This document shows positions 9,901 through 17,323 of a stretch of 64,000 nucleotides of DNA, piece after piece. The notes under the pieces are model-generated. The model made no database searches. It was not told the DNA's origin and worked only from the letters and a program-made list of their open reading frames with translations. The translations under genes and the position numbers were made by a program. This DNA comes from JAJAZB01 sp965249815 (GTDB lineage Bacteria > Bacteroidota > Bacteroidia > Cytophagales > Spirosomataceae): contig CBDFMV010000003.1 of assembly GCA_965249815.1 (NCBI GenBank), positions 1,798,001 to 1,862,000 on the forward strand, in the 5' to 3' direction. Positions within the stretch are counted from its first letter, which is position 1. Every line of letters starts with the position of its first letter.

Positions 9901-12334
9901 CCTGATCTTTATACAGCCTCTCTTGAATAACTGGCTCATTGATATGAATTGAGGCTGAGTTCATCTCATTGTATACGTTATCTCCAATATCAGAGTTATT
10001 GGGATAATTATACTGCGTTAAAAAAGTCTCTCCTTTACTGCTTATCAACGATTTACGATGAACCTGTAAATTGGTTGAATTGTAGCGATAATTCGTTTCA
10101 CTGGAAAGTCCATCTAAAGTTTCTACTGCCTTTTGAGTGGTAATCCATTTACTCACGATCGGGTATAAATAGGCCTCTCTGAAGCACACTTCTTCATATA
10201 TAGGTAATGGTCGGTAGATAGCCTTGGTCTCATATAGCTCGATTTGATGGGTAAACTGCACGCTCTTTACCGCTTCGCTGACACCACCATTTTTGCGATA
10301 GATTGTTTGACTGGTCTGCTTACCAACCAAAGGGTTTAACGGTTTCGATGGAATACCAGCAGCCATGTAAAGGCCCCCAAATGCAAAATCGATCTGGTTG
10401 ATAAAGTCATTCACCTCTTCGCCCCCTTCGCCGTTTTCTCCAGTTAAAACCCGTACGCGGTCATAACCCACGTAACATCCTAAGGCAGAAGTACTTAACG
10501 GAAGATTACTTTGAGCCGAGCGGCTCAAATCACTGCTGGGGTTGGGGTCTCCCTCTTTCAAAGGGCGGTATTGCTCATAACGAGGCGGAGACATTAGTTT
10601 TCCACCTTCGTATTCGTAACGATTTACTTTTGTCGTTGCGCCGGAGACGTCGTAATCAACTACTCTACGAATTCGTAAACCACCACCAATCTTTGGCTCC
10701 AGTAAGGGAGCGTTAGCGTAGCCGGTATTGTCATACCGGTTGATTTCGTATTCAAAGGTAGTGTATCCGCCCGTGGAGAAATTAATGCGCTCTAACACGG
10801 AAGCCTTAATTGTATTTTCGTCGGCCCTCCGGTTCCCTCCTGTAAAGGTCTGCTGGCTGTTATTATTTAATACGAATCCTTTAAATGCTGGAACTAAATT
10901 GGTGTTATTGATACCATTGAAATAACCCCAATGGTCACGGGCCAATGAAGTTTTGGACGGTAACAAAGTGCCATTATAATTAAACGAATACAAACTTACA
11001 CACGCTTGGTTGGTGCCAAACTGCTTGACACCTTTCAAACGTAACCGTTTGCTCGTTGGTGCATTTTGCAGATAGCCGTAATAGTTTCCGTCACTATCGA
11101 AGTAATCATGATCAAATTGAAATTCCTTAATCTTGTTTTGATTAATGTCACGAACCATAATACTTTGTAGTCGTTGAGCCCCTGTCAAATCTTGTCGTAC
11201 CTGACTGTCGTATAAAAATTCTACTTTGCCATTTCTAAAATTAATAGCCGCCAAGTAGCGGGGTTGATAGCGCTGGACCGGATAGTATGCATTTAAAAAG
11301 GTGTTATTGACAGCCGATTCAATAAAATTAGCCTGCGATTCCAAAACTCCGTTGTTGAAAGGACTTGTTCCGTAATCAAAGGTAATAACATCACCTAACT
11401 GAGACTCTATTTTAGTCAGGTACCAGCTTTGGACATAGTTGGTGTACCCCATTCCGTCCTGAGGAAGGGTCCATTCCTGGGCTTGAAAGGAGTATTTTGT
11501 ACCCTTCCCATCCGTTAAAGTCCATCCCCCTATACCACCTTGTACCGTTAGATTTTGTTTCTCCAAAAAATGCACTTTCCCATTGGAGATGAAATTTTTG
11601 TCAAGGATAAAACTACCCGATGCACCGGGGAAATTAAAGTGGAACAGGTCTGGCTCTAAATCTGTGTTATTGGGTTGGTAGCCAGGGGCCCAACCAAAGT
11701 TGACTATACCTGTACAATTTCCGCCAGAGTAGTTGCCGTAATATAAATAGCCGGTATTTGCGGTGCCGGCTATTGCTATTACCAGATCACTGAGATTGCT
11801 TAGAACGAGTTGTCTTAAAATGCTGATTTCTCCTCCTCCCAATTCTGCTTTTGGGGCTGGCACTCCGTTCCCGGTGAAGTAGTAGCCGTTTAGATCGTCA
11901 TAGCCCTTCACTACGCGAGTAATGATCCCACCTCCATTAAGCGTCCACCCCAAACCAACCTGCGAAGCCTCTTCTTCCACACGGATACCCGAAGAGTTGT
12001 AGCTAAGCGAAATTGGAATGTTAATTTCCCGCTGCTGGATAGTATGAAGTGGTAAGTCAATGTTGATTTTACCATTGAACAGGCTAACCGGGAACGCGGC
12101 ATAATTTCCCAGACTGGCTGCATCTGGTGAAGGAGGTATGAGCCGGGCAGCGGCCGATTGGTTACTAGCCTGGATTGTAACGACATCTGGATTTTTTGGT
12201 GGTTTCTTTTTGATAATGCCTGGATCGGGCAGGTTGTTGGGTGCAATCCTTTGTGCACAGGAAATGCTTGGCAAACCCAAAATAAAACCAGTCGTGATCA
12301 AAAACCACACGGTGACACTGAAGACGAATTTCAT
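6944..12334 (-). CDS. giant secreted SpvB-like/Rhs-type protein fused to BACON, PA14, discoidin-like, Ig-like and ricin-type domains
   Basis: 1796-residue protein with a signal peptide (MKFVFSVTVWFLITTGF ... CAQ). Residues about 60-960 match the first half of Bacteroidota Rhs/SpvB-like proteins (SYNSSGIRVEEEASQVGLGW, then ITYGYDNLNRLKEVRDRDGN, one YD repeat). No Rhs core and no toxin follow. Instead there is a BACON domain (about 985-1065), a PA14 domain (1085-1215: GTYYNSNDLTG, DDGTRLWVNGVQL), a discoidin-like module (1230-1370), an Ig-like segment (CPGQTTTLTATGCSGTLAWS), a ricin-type lectin domain (about 1460-1600), a second Ig-like segment and a terminal domain shared with the T9SS pseudogene. 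No type A sorting domain is visible at the C-terminus. It probably binds glycans outside the cell. It starts 23 bp after the SdrD-like gene and is likely co-transcribed with it. Confidence 0.85.
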   Translation of the reverse strand: MKFVFSVTVWFLITTGFILGLPSISCAQRIAPNNLPDPGIIKKKPPKNPDVVTIQASNQSAAARLIPPSPDAASLGNYAAFPVSLFNGKINIDLPLHTIQQREINIPISLSYNSSGIRVEEEASQVGLGWTLNGGGIITRVVKGYDDLNGYYFTGNGVPAPKAELGGGEISILRQLVLSNLSDLVIAIAGTANTGYLYYGNYSGGNCTGIVNFGWAPGYQPNNTDLEPDLFHFNFPGASGSFILDKNFISNGKVHFLEKQNLTVQGGIGGWTLTDGKGTKYSFQAQEWTLPQDGMGYTNYVQSWYLTKIESQLGDVITFDYGTSPFNNGVLESQANFIESAVNNTFLNAYYPVQRYQPRYLAAINFRNGKVEFLYDSQVRQDLTGAQRLQSIMVRDINQNKIKEFQFDHDYFDSDGNYYGYLQNAPTSKRLRLKGVKQFGTNQACVSLYSFNYNGTLLPSKTSLARDHWGYFNGINNTNLVPAFKGFVLNNNSQQTFTGGNRRADENTIKASVLERINFSTGGYTTFEYEINRYDNTGYANAPLLEPKIGGGLRIRRVVDYDVSGATTKVNRYEYEGGKLMSPPRYEQYRPLKEGDPNPSSDLSRSAQSNLPLSTSALGCYVGYDRVRVLTGENGEGGEEVNDFINQIDFAFGGLYMAAGIPSKPLNPLVGKQTSQTIYRKNGGVSEAVKSVQFTHQIELYETKAIYRPLPIYEEVCFREAYLYPIVSKWITTQKAVETLDGLSSETNYRYNSTNLQVHRKSLISSKGETFLTQYNYPNNSDIGDNVYNEMNSASIHINEPVIQERLYKDQDIDAFTLDESKRIFWKRNNYQKLNPNRFVPLSVQSSQGNNPLVDEINYGQNYDVNANPTRFVMKNGIATRLEWYTDGGKADLVKTHIIGDGTGLSQTTSYDYQPLVGMTRATDPNNANITYGYDNLNRLKEVRDRDGNLLKSYVYNYGVDVGCRTSQSYISTPSDNPQPPTSSLSFSNQSNLQNVPSSGGTYSFTVNSANVSWTLSNWPAWISSVNPTTGGNGNTTVSVTFQNNGGTTQRNGTMNLNGNGGQSQSVPLSQQGTVTTGGGNGSGLTGTYYNSNDLTGTAVLTRTDAQINFQWGQGGPGSPVNNDNFSVRWTGQVEAPASGTYTFKTFNDDGTRLWVNGVQLINDWNGHPQTWQQGTITLQAGQKYDIKIEYFEAGGDAASLLYWEYPGQTQQLIPTGRLYPGNSTPTNPAGCALTKVSVYPRGGGLEYRISGAKIQGSMTGRNGPWSDIMTLGSVPANSWKDFAAPASTPQYVALRYLSPDGGYCNVAEVQFWSGSTNLTSTATADKKFGDNGGAWGGSGNTYDKALDGIESTFYDCNNANGGYVGIEVSGCGTGGGGGCSTTTPSVNPQTASVCPGQTTTLTATGCSGTLAWSTGATTPSITVGTGTYTVTCTANGCTGPAASVTVSTSSGCGTINGCYTLLAQHTVDPNNPMNKRYLQSMGVGQILKQYAANGQNNQIWKFDPLGNGNHRLTSQSSGKVMSVQNGNVSEGTYLTELDDNNLTSQQWKLELVSGTSDVYRLKSPNTNLVADVEGNYTSDAAQLHLWTQFGAEGSANQNWKLASTSCPGSGGCSTPTPTISPAQGGSVCPGQTTTLTASGCTGTLTWSNGATTTSINVGVGTYSVTCTANGCTSPSSASVTVTNATGCGTTNYNGNSDGGNCDGTWGWAMDMNNLSQPISVDIYMDGQKIATVVANGERADLVTAFGTEAARYHGFGYSFPLGAPYKNGQPHTVKVKYANTTVLVPNSTRTITCNP

Positions 12335-12357
12335 AGCGGTGGCGAAAACGATGACAA

Positions 12358-14994
12358 TTATTGCTTAACAAACCGTTCAACAAACCGGCGTAAATCATCG
12401 GAAAATACCACGAAGTACACACCGGGGGTAAGTGTACGCACGTCCAGTTCAAAGGCGTGGCTGGTCGAGGCATTCAGCTTGCCGCGCTGGAGCATCCGAC
12501 CCTGGCCATCCTGCACGGTCAGATCGGTAAGTTTCCCGTTGGGGTCAGGATCCACGAACGCCACGCGGATTTTTTCAACGGCCGGGTTCGGACTTAGGCG
12601 GAATTGGCCCGGGCGGAGTTCGGCCCCCGACGCGGGTTCGACGCGCAACGCCTGAAAGCACCCGTCCGCCTCGTACACGCGGAAGCTCACCGAGGCGGGC
12701 AATTTTTCGTTGGCTGATTGGGTGAACACCACGCCGTTTTTCGGGATGAGCCGGGCCGACGCCGCGTCGCTGGCTCCTTCGTACCGGTCGCCTTCCGTGT
12801 AGTCGAAGCGCTGGCCGGGTTGGGTGCCCGTGAGTTTCAACCTGGTTTCCTTTTCGCCGTAGGCAAATTGGACCGTGGCCGTGGGTTTTTGCGCACACCG
12901 GAAACCAACGTTCAGCCCGTGCTGGGTTTCGCCCGGCGCGGTCGTCGCGAAGCGCAGAATGGCGTATTCCGGTTCCGCTTTGGTGTTGGGAACCGGCTGG
13001 TCGTCGTGCCGCACCGGTTGCAGGCGACTGCGGCCCGGTTGCGAAAGCGGAACGCGAACCTCGTACTCCGCCCCGAACACCAGCCCGTCGGATAGCCGAT
13101 CGCTGCGGAAGGCGTAGGTGCCCCCGGCGTCGGTGGTGGTTTCGGCGAGGCGCTTCCCGTCCCGCCAAAGCTGCACCGTCACACCGGCCAGGCCCGGTTC
13201 GTCGGCGTCCTGGGTGCCGTTTTCGTTCACGTCGAGCCACAGACGGTGACCGAGTTCGGTGGGCGGCACCTCGCCGATGAGTTCCACGTCGCCGAGGTGG
13301 TTGGTTTTGCGGGCCACGTACTCCAGGGCCGGATCGTGGCGGTACAGCGCCCGACCGCTTGTTTTGGCTCCCGTCCGGTGGTCGTACCAACTCAGGCCGC
13401 CACTGTTGTACTCGGCCACGGGTTCGCGGGTGCTCACCAGCACCTGATCACCCAGTACGGCCAGCCCGCCGAGGGCCGTTTCTTCGTGGTAGCGGATGCC
13501 GTTCAACTCGAAGCGGTCGCCGTCGAAAAACTCCCCGCCGCCGGGGCCTTGCCCGTTGTGGACGCCGGTTCCCCGCTCATCGCCTACCTGCCCGTCGGCT
13601 TCGAGCCGGTAGCGGCGGGCGGGGCGACTCACGCGCAATACGTCGCCCGCCGCCACAGCTACCGAGCGCTGCCAGCGGCCGTCGGCGGTGGGTTTGCCGG
13701 TGGCCATCTGGTGACCGAGCCGGTCCATCAGGCCCAAAATCATGGCCCCGTCTTCGTCGAATTCGATGTCGGCCAGGATGGGCTGGGGATGCACGGCCCA
13801 CCAGGCCGGGTCGGGTAGGGCGGTCTGGGCCGGGTCGTCGGTCCAGGCAAACCAGCCGCCCACGCCGTACTCGACGGTTCCCCGCGCGTAGTCGAGGGGG
13901 AAGCGGAGCACTTCGTGGAAGCGGTCGCCTTGCAGGGCGTACACGTAGGCGGTCAGGTCGCTGGCCCGGCCCGATTGGTGGGCGTCGCACACACCGCCCA
14001 CGTACACGGTGCCCTGGTGGTACTTCACGGCGAAGGGCCGGAACGTGCCACCCGAACAACCCGGATTGGGCAGGCGGTAGGCTTTGACACCTTCGGTGGT
14101 GGGCTTGTTGCCGTCGGCGGGCAGGGTGAGGGCGTAGAGGGTGCGGTCGTAAAGGTTCATCGCGTAGAGCGTGCGCCCGTCGTCGGCGAGGTCGAGGCCG
14201 CCGAGGCTGATTTTGCCGACCTGGGCAAACAGCAGCGAGTCGGCCTGCCGGGCGGCGTAATCGCCCTGGAGGTCCCGGCGGAGGCCATCGGGAGCCGTGG
14301 CGATGCCGTAGTCGGACAGGCTTAGGAAAGGCTTGGTTTGCCCGCTGATCAGGTCAGTGACGTAAATGCCCCCCGACCCGAGGGGGCCAAAGCCGCTGTG
14401 TCGCTTGGCCAGGGCCGACGAAAACAACCGCTGCCGGGTGCGATCATACGCCAAGGCCCACACGCTGCCCGTCAGGGCCGGTTTGACCCGGAGTGCCGGA
14501 GCGGAAGTAGCCTTAGTGCTCTGAATCGCCCCGGCGTCCACGAGGCGAAGGGTACTCAGCGTGTCGCCGCGAGGGTCGGTATGGTCGCCCAAGGGCTGGA
14601 GGCTCACGGCTGCGCGGGGCCGCTCCCCGGCAAAGGTGGCGGGTTGGTAGAGGCCCAAATCCCCGGTGGTGGCGTTGGCCGGGGCCAGGCGGGTGGCGTA
14701 TTGCCCCGGCGCGGGGAAGTAGCCTTCGGGCCAGCCGTCGAACTGCACGCGCAGGGGTTGGCCAGGGGGCGCAGTCAGCCGGTACTGCCCGGTGGAATCG
14801 GTGTAAACCGTAGTGAGCAAAGCCCCGGTGCGGTCGTAGGCGCGGACCCGTACGCCAGGTAGGCCCCGCTCACGGGGTGGTTCCCACCGACCGTTGGCGT
14901 TGAGGTCGCGGTACACGCGGCCGGTGGGCTGGGCCTGGGCGGGCCAAGCGGCCAGTTGCACCAGCAGGGGCAGAAGCAGGAAACGATGTTCCAT
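12358..14994 (-). CDS. secreted SdrD-B-like repeat protein with T9SS type A sorting domain
   Basis: 878-residue protein. The signal peptide is MEHRFLLLPLLVQLAAWPAQA. Directly after it is a first SdrD B-like/prealbumin-like domain (GRVYRDLNANGRWEPPRERG, residues about 24-110). A propeller-like middle region follows (SVWALAYDRTRQRLFSSA, then GGLDLADDGRTLYAMNLYDR). A second SdrD B-like domain lies around residue 580 (LWLDVNENGTQDADEPGLAG). The end is a T9SS type A sorting domain (FRLSPNPAVEKIRVAFVDPD ... LTPGVYFVVF). It is expected to be exported by T9SS and attached to, or released from, the cell surface. GC content is clearly higher than in the following 1796-aa gene, which hints at a different history for the two. 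Confidence 0.88.
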   Translation of the reverse strand: MEHRFLLLPLLVQLAAWPAQAQPTGRVYRDLNANGRWEPPRERGLPGVRVRAYDRTGALLTTVYTDSTGQYRLTAPPGQPLRVQFDGWPEGYFPAPGQYATRLAPANATTGDLGLYQPATFAGERPRAAVSLQPLGDHTDPRGDTLSTLRLVDAGAIQSTKATSAPALRVKPALTGSVWALAYDRTRQRLFSSALAKRHSGFGPLGSGGIYVTDLISGQTKPFLSLSDYGIATAPDGLRRDLQGDYAARQADSLLFAQVGKISLGGLDLADDGRTLYAMNLYDRTLYALTLPADGNKPTTEGVKAYRLPNPGCSGGTFRPFAVKYHQGTVYVGGVCDAHQSGRASDLTAYVYALQGDRFHEVLRFPLDYARGTVEYGVGGWFAWTDDPAQTALPDPAWWAVHPQPILADIEFDEDGAMILGLMDRLGHQMATGKPTADGRWQRSVAVAAGDVLRVSRPARRYRLEADGQVGDERGTGVHNGQGPGGGEFFDGDRFELNGIRYHEETALGGLAVLGDQVLVSTREPVAEYNSGGLSWYDHRTGAKTSGRALYRHDPALEYVARKTNHLGDVELIGEVPPTELGHRLWLDVNENGTQDADEPGLAGVTVQLWRDGKRLAETTTDAGGTYAFRSDRLSDGLVFGAEYEVRVPLSQPGRSRLQPVRHDDQPVPNTKAEPEYAILRFATTAPGETQHGLNVGFRCAQKPTATVQFAYGEKETRLKLTGTQPGQRFDYTEGDRYEGASDAASARLIPKNGVVFTQSANEKLPASVSFRVYEADGCFQALRVEPASGAELRPGQFRLSPNPAVEKIRVAFVDPDPNGKLTDLTVQDGQGRMLQRGKLNASTSHAFELDVRTLTPGVYFVVFSDDLRRFVERFVKQ

Positions 14995-15107
14995 CCGGCG
15001 ACGGTGGGGTTAAGGCGGTGGGTTGTTCGTGGCGGGCGGGTACTTGCAAAACCTTGATAACCAACCAATTTAGACTCTTATCAATATTTTTGGCGATAAA
15101 ACCGATA

Positions 15108-15152
15108 CTCCCTGGCTACCCCGCGTCAGAGGCGCTTTTCGATAGTTGTCAC
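15108..15152. repeat. partial copy of the cassette-bounding palindromic repeat
   Basis: ACTCCCTGGCTACCCCGCG followed by TCAGAGGCGCTTTTCGATAG resembles the internal right half of the repeats at 15153 and 16679 (CTGGCTACCCCGCGCCAGAG). It directly precedes the complete copy A and looks like the remains of a further copy whose outer part is lost, suggesting tandem insertion or deletion between repeats. Confidence 0.6.
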
Positions 15153-15387
15153 CCCGCCGTCGCTCGCATCTTGCGAGTGACTTTTATTTCAAGCCCCTCT
15201 GGGGCGGTGTTGGGTTGCGAGTTAATTTGCATCTTGCCAAATCGTTGTTAACTAATCTGTTTCATTCGCAAGCAACTGCTGTTCGGCGGTCAAAACGGTT
15301 ACTCGCTGGCCACCACGCGCCAGAGGCGCTTTCGATACCCATCACTCGCAGGATGCGAGCGATGGCGGCTCACGAGCTACTGCGGGG
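15153..15387. repeat. palindromic interspersed repeat, copy A (about 235 bp)
   Basis: The left end CCCGCCGTCGCTCGCATC is followed by TTGCGAGTGAC and is repeated inverted near the right end (CACTCGCAGGATGCGAGCG ... CTACTGCGGG). Smaller hairpins occur inside (CTCGCATCTTGCGAG; CCCCTCTGGGG; GCGCCAGAGGCGC). The copy is nearly identical to copy C at 16679-16911. No protein is encoded. It lies between the start of the SdrD-like gene and the 3' end of the Imm53-like gene. Structure and size resemble a non-autonomous miniature inverted-repeat element. Confidence 0.85.
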
Positions 15388-15389
15388 AC

Positions 15390-15692
15390 TTATGTATTAT
15401 TTACTATAAATTCTTTAAATTTTAACAATAAAAACTCAAGTTTAGTTGGATCGCCGAATGCGTTGAATTTCCCCTCTTCAATCTTTATTCCATACCAATC
15501 TTCGTTACTATTTTCAAAAAATTGATATTTCATTTCGATGTTTTCTAACACTGTATCTTGAATGTCAATAGTGATGTTCCAACCGGGGTTATCGATTGTA
15601 TTAATTGACACTCCATATTGATGCTCCCAATCTCCATTACATTGAGATTGATACCAGTTTTGTATCCAAATTAAAGTGTCCATTTGTGTCAT
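15390..15692 (-). CDS. Imm53-like immunity protein (orphan cassette)
   Basis: 100-residue acidic protein. The N-terminal half, LIWIQNWYQSQCNGDWEHQY and then GVSINTIDNPGWNITIDI, matches my recollection of the Imm53 family of polymorphic-toxin immunity proteins (W-x-Q-x-W-Y-x-S-Q-C-x-G-D-W-E-H, then T-x-D-N-P-G-W). By family knowledge it would bind and neutralise the toxin domain encoded directly upstream. Its ATG overlaps the TGA of that toxin tip (ATGA), so the pair is translationally coupled. Its TAA lies only a few bases before repeat copy A. AT content is much higher than in the flanking genes, typical of transferred immunity genes. Confidence 0.82.
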   Translation of the reverse strand: MTQMDTLIWIQNWYQSQCNGDWEHQYGVSINTIDNPGWNITIDIQDTVLENIEMKYQFFENSNEDWYGIKIEEGKFNAFGDPTKLEFLLLKFKEFIVNNT

Positions 15693-15817
15693 TGTCTTGG
15701 TAATTCGTCTATGTTTGCGGGCCTTGGATCTTTCATTTTAGGCTCGTGAACGTGAGGCGTTGGGATTTCTTTACCTGTTTTAGAACTTTTATGACTTCTA
15801 CCGGTCACATCTACTCC
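15689..15817 (-). pseudogene. orphan toxin C-terminal tip paired with the Imm53-like protein
   Basis: An open frame without a start runs from the edge of repeat B to TGA at 15691-15689: GVDVTGRSHKSSKTGKEIPT then PHVHEPKMKDPRPANIDELP. It has the look of the last ~40 residues of an Rhs-type toxin and overlaps the Imm53-like gene by ATGA. It carries no signal peptide, Rhs core or start codon, so it can be expressed only after recombination onto a core gene or through read-through. The exact toxin family cannot be named from this short end. Confidence 0.65.
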
Positions 15818-16086
15818 CCCGCCGTCGCTCGCATCTTGCGAGTGAATTTTATTTCAAGCCCCTCTGGGGCGGTTTTGATTTGCGAACTATTTTCTTTCTT
15901 GCAAAGATGTTCATAATCAACCGCTTTTGATTCATATTCAAGGCTGTTTGGCAACTCTAACGGCACTTGCTCACTACTCCGCGCCAGAGGCGCTTTTCAT
16001 ATTGGTCACTCGCAAGATGCGAGCGACGGCGGCTCGCGAGCTACTGCGGGAATGCGAGCGACGGCGGCTCGCGAACTACTGCGGGG
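15818..16086. repeat. palindromic interspersed repeat, copy B (269 bp, duplicated right end)
   Basis: Both ends match copies A and C, but the middle (about 15875-15965) is different. The right end is present twice in tandem: GATGCGAGCGACGGCGGCTC...CTACTGCGGG ends at 16050 and again at about 16085. The outer part of the right end supplies the last codons and stop (CAGTAG) of the Imm32-like gene. Conserved ends with a divergent interior suggest the ends are the functional or recombining part. Confidence 0.82.
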
Positions 16087-16304
16087 GAAATAAATTCCAA
16101 TCGAACCGATTTCACAACACATACAATGTCTTGACGCTCAGAGAGTATTTCATAATCATCTAATTCATTACCTATAATTAGATGTGTATGAGCTTTAGTT
16201 ATTTTCAAATTCCGTAAATAGGAAATCAGTTCGTCAATTCCCTTTTCGTCGAACAAAATCTCTGTTTGTTCGGGCGCTTTTTGATAATTTATAAAAGACA
16301 GCAT
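16041..16304 (-). CDS. Imm32-like immunity protein (orphan cassette), C-terminus supplied by the repeat
   Basis: 87-residue protein. EILFDEKGIDELISYLRNL followed by KITKAHTHLIIGNELDDYE resembles the Imm32 family of immunity proteins (FDEEG...L...L, then THxH/L-like motif), though the match is by eye. The last ~15 residues (AVVREPPSLAFPQ) are translated from repeat copy B, so the native C-terminus has been replaced or the gene trimmed there. The start lies 3 bp after the stop of toxin tip 2, as expected for a toxin/immunity pair. Low GC contrasts with the neighbouring core genes. Confidence 0.65.
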   Translation of the reverse strand: MLSFINYQKAPEQTEILFDEKGIDELISYLRNLKITKAHTHLIIGNELDDYEILSERQDIVCVVKSVRLEFISPAVVREPPSLAFPQ

Positions 16305-16307
16305 AGC

Positions 16308-16678
16308 TTATTCAAAGAAAAATTTACGTTTGTCGAGATTTTTAGGTTTTGGGTTCGGATAATTTACGTTCACATGCGGAGCCTCTACTTGTTTGCCAGT
16401 TTTACCATTTTTACCTGTATCTACGTTGTAAGAATACCTGCTTTTAGGATTTACATAAGATTTTGAACCATTATGTGGATTAGTGTAAGAAGAATTTAAC
16501 TTACCGGTTTGTACTTGTTTTTCAAATCCTGCTTGAACCTCCTCTAATGTCTTGCCCTTAAAAGGGTTTCCTAATGAGCCTGATTTATTCAATCCTTTAC
16601 TCAGAGATGCTCCCACATCAGCGGCATCATCAAGACGAGAAATAGCATTTGTTACTAATTTGCCATCTTTAAGATATT
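16308..16678 (-). pseudogene. orphan toxin C-terminal tip 2, paired with the Imm32-like protein
   Basis: An open frame of about 123 codons begins exactly at the left end of repeat C (EYLKDGKLVTNAISRLDDAA...) and ends at TAA 16308. The most toxin-like part is NPFKGKTLEEVQAGFEKQV ... PHNGSKSYVNPKSRYSYNVD ... EAPHVNVNYPNPKPKNLDKR. The pattern (linker, a K/H/N-rich segment and a PHVNVNYPNP ending) is that of polymorphic-toxin tips, probably a nuclease class, but no family is certain. An internal GTG at 16616 is the only start-like codon. Without signal peptide or core it is a displaced tip. Confidence 0.65.
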
Positions 16679-16911
16679 CCCGCCGTCGCTCGCATCTTGC
16701 GAGTGACTTTTATTTCAAGCCCCTCTGGGGCGGTGTTGGGTTGCGAGTTAACTTGCATCTTGCCAAATCGTTGTTAACTAATCTGTTTCATTCGCAACCA
16801 ACTGCTGTTCGGCGGTCAAAACGGTACTCGCTGGCTACCCCGCGCCAGAGGCGCTTTTCATATTGGTCACTCGCAAGATGCGAGCGACGGCGACTCGTGA
16901 GCTACTGCGGG
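16679..16911. repeat. palindromic interspersed repeat, copy C (233 bp)
   Basis: Nearly identical to copy A over its full length. Inverted ends CCCGCCGTCGCTCGCATC (left) and the complement near the right end followed by CTACTGCGGG. The right end provides the last residues and TAG stop (CCGCAGTAG) of the immunity gene at 16902-17321; the left end abuts toxin tip 2 exactly. It is therefore the junction between the active toxin/immunity pair and the first displaced pair. Confidence 0.87.
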
Positions 16912-17321
16912 AGAATATTTCTTATATTTACGGATTCTGAAAAAAATTCAAAATATTGCTCTTCGTAAAACTCAACATAAAAATACATACTACCTTCGAT
17001 GCTGGTCTCATTTAATATGCCATTCTCCAAGTATTTACCTCTGCTTATATTGTCAATTGTTAAATATGAGTTGCTTATACCTATTGGAAAATCCATTTTA
17101 ACAACCCTACTTTTGCTAAAAATTAACTCAATCCGCTCGGATATCTTTTTGTTGACACCGTCTTCTATAAATTTAGTGAATTCAAAAATTATTTCCATAA
17201 TTAGTGAGTCAATTTTAATATTAGTACAATAGTAATCATTATGCAAATCATAATGAGTTCCATTGATACTAAATTCTGAAATATTCTCGAACAATTTTGG
17301 TTGAATGTTAGCTGTTCTCAT
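16902..17321 (-). CDS. putative immunity protein of the Rhs toxin at 17324
   Basis: 139-residue acidic, AT-rich gene starting 2 bp after the toxin stop codon (TGAGCATG), the classic position for a cognate immunity gene. The sequence (SINGTHYDLHNDYYCTNIKI, IELIFSKSRVVKMDFPIGIS) is not a family I recognise. The composition, rich in acidic and aromatic residues, suits a small protein that masks a toxin surface. The last three residues and the stop (LPQ-TAG) come from repeat copy C, so its C-terminus may be trimmed. The immunity role is inferred from position. Confidence 0.7.
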   Translation of the reverse strand: MRTANIQPKLFENISEFSINGTHYDLHNDYYCTNIKIDSLIMEIIFEFTKFIEDGVNKKISERIELIFSKSRVVKMDFPIGISNSYLTIDNISRGKYLENGILNETSIEGSMYFYVEFYEEQYFEFFSESVNIRNILPQ

Positions 17322-17323
17322 GC

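Noticed and set aside
13359..14087. 242-codon plus-strand frame within the SdrD-like gene
   Set aside because: Arg/Gly/Pro-rich shadow of a GC-rich minus-strand gene that has a signal peptide and sorting domain.
15146..15409. Small plus-strand frame across repeat copy A (similar one in copy C)
   Set aside because: The same translation arises from each repeat copy; the DNA structure (inverted repeats) explains it better than a gene.
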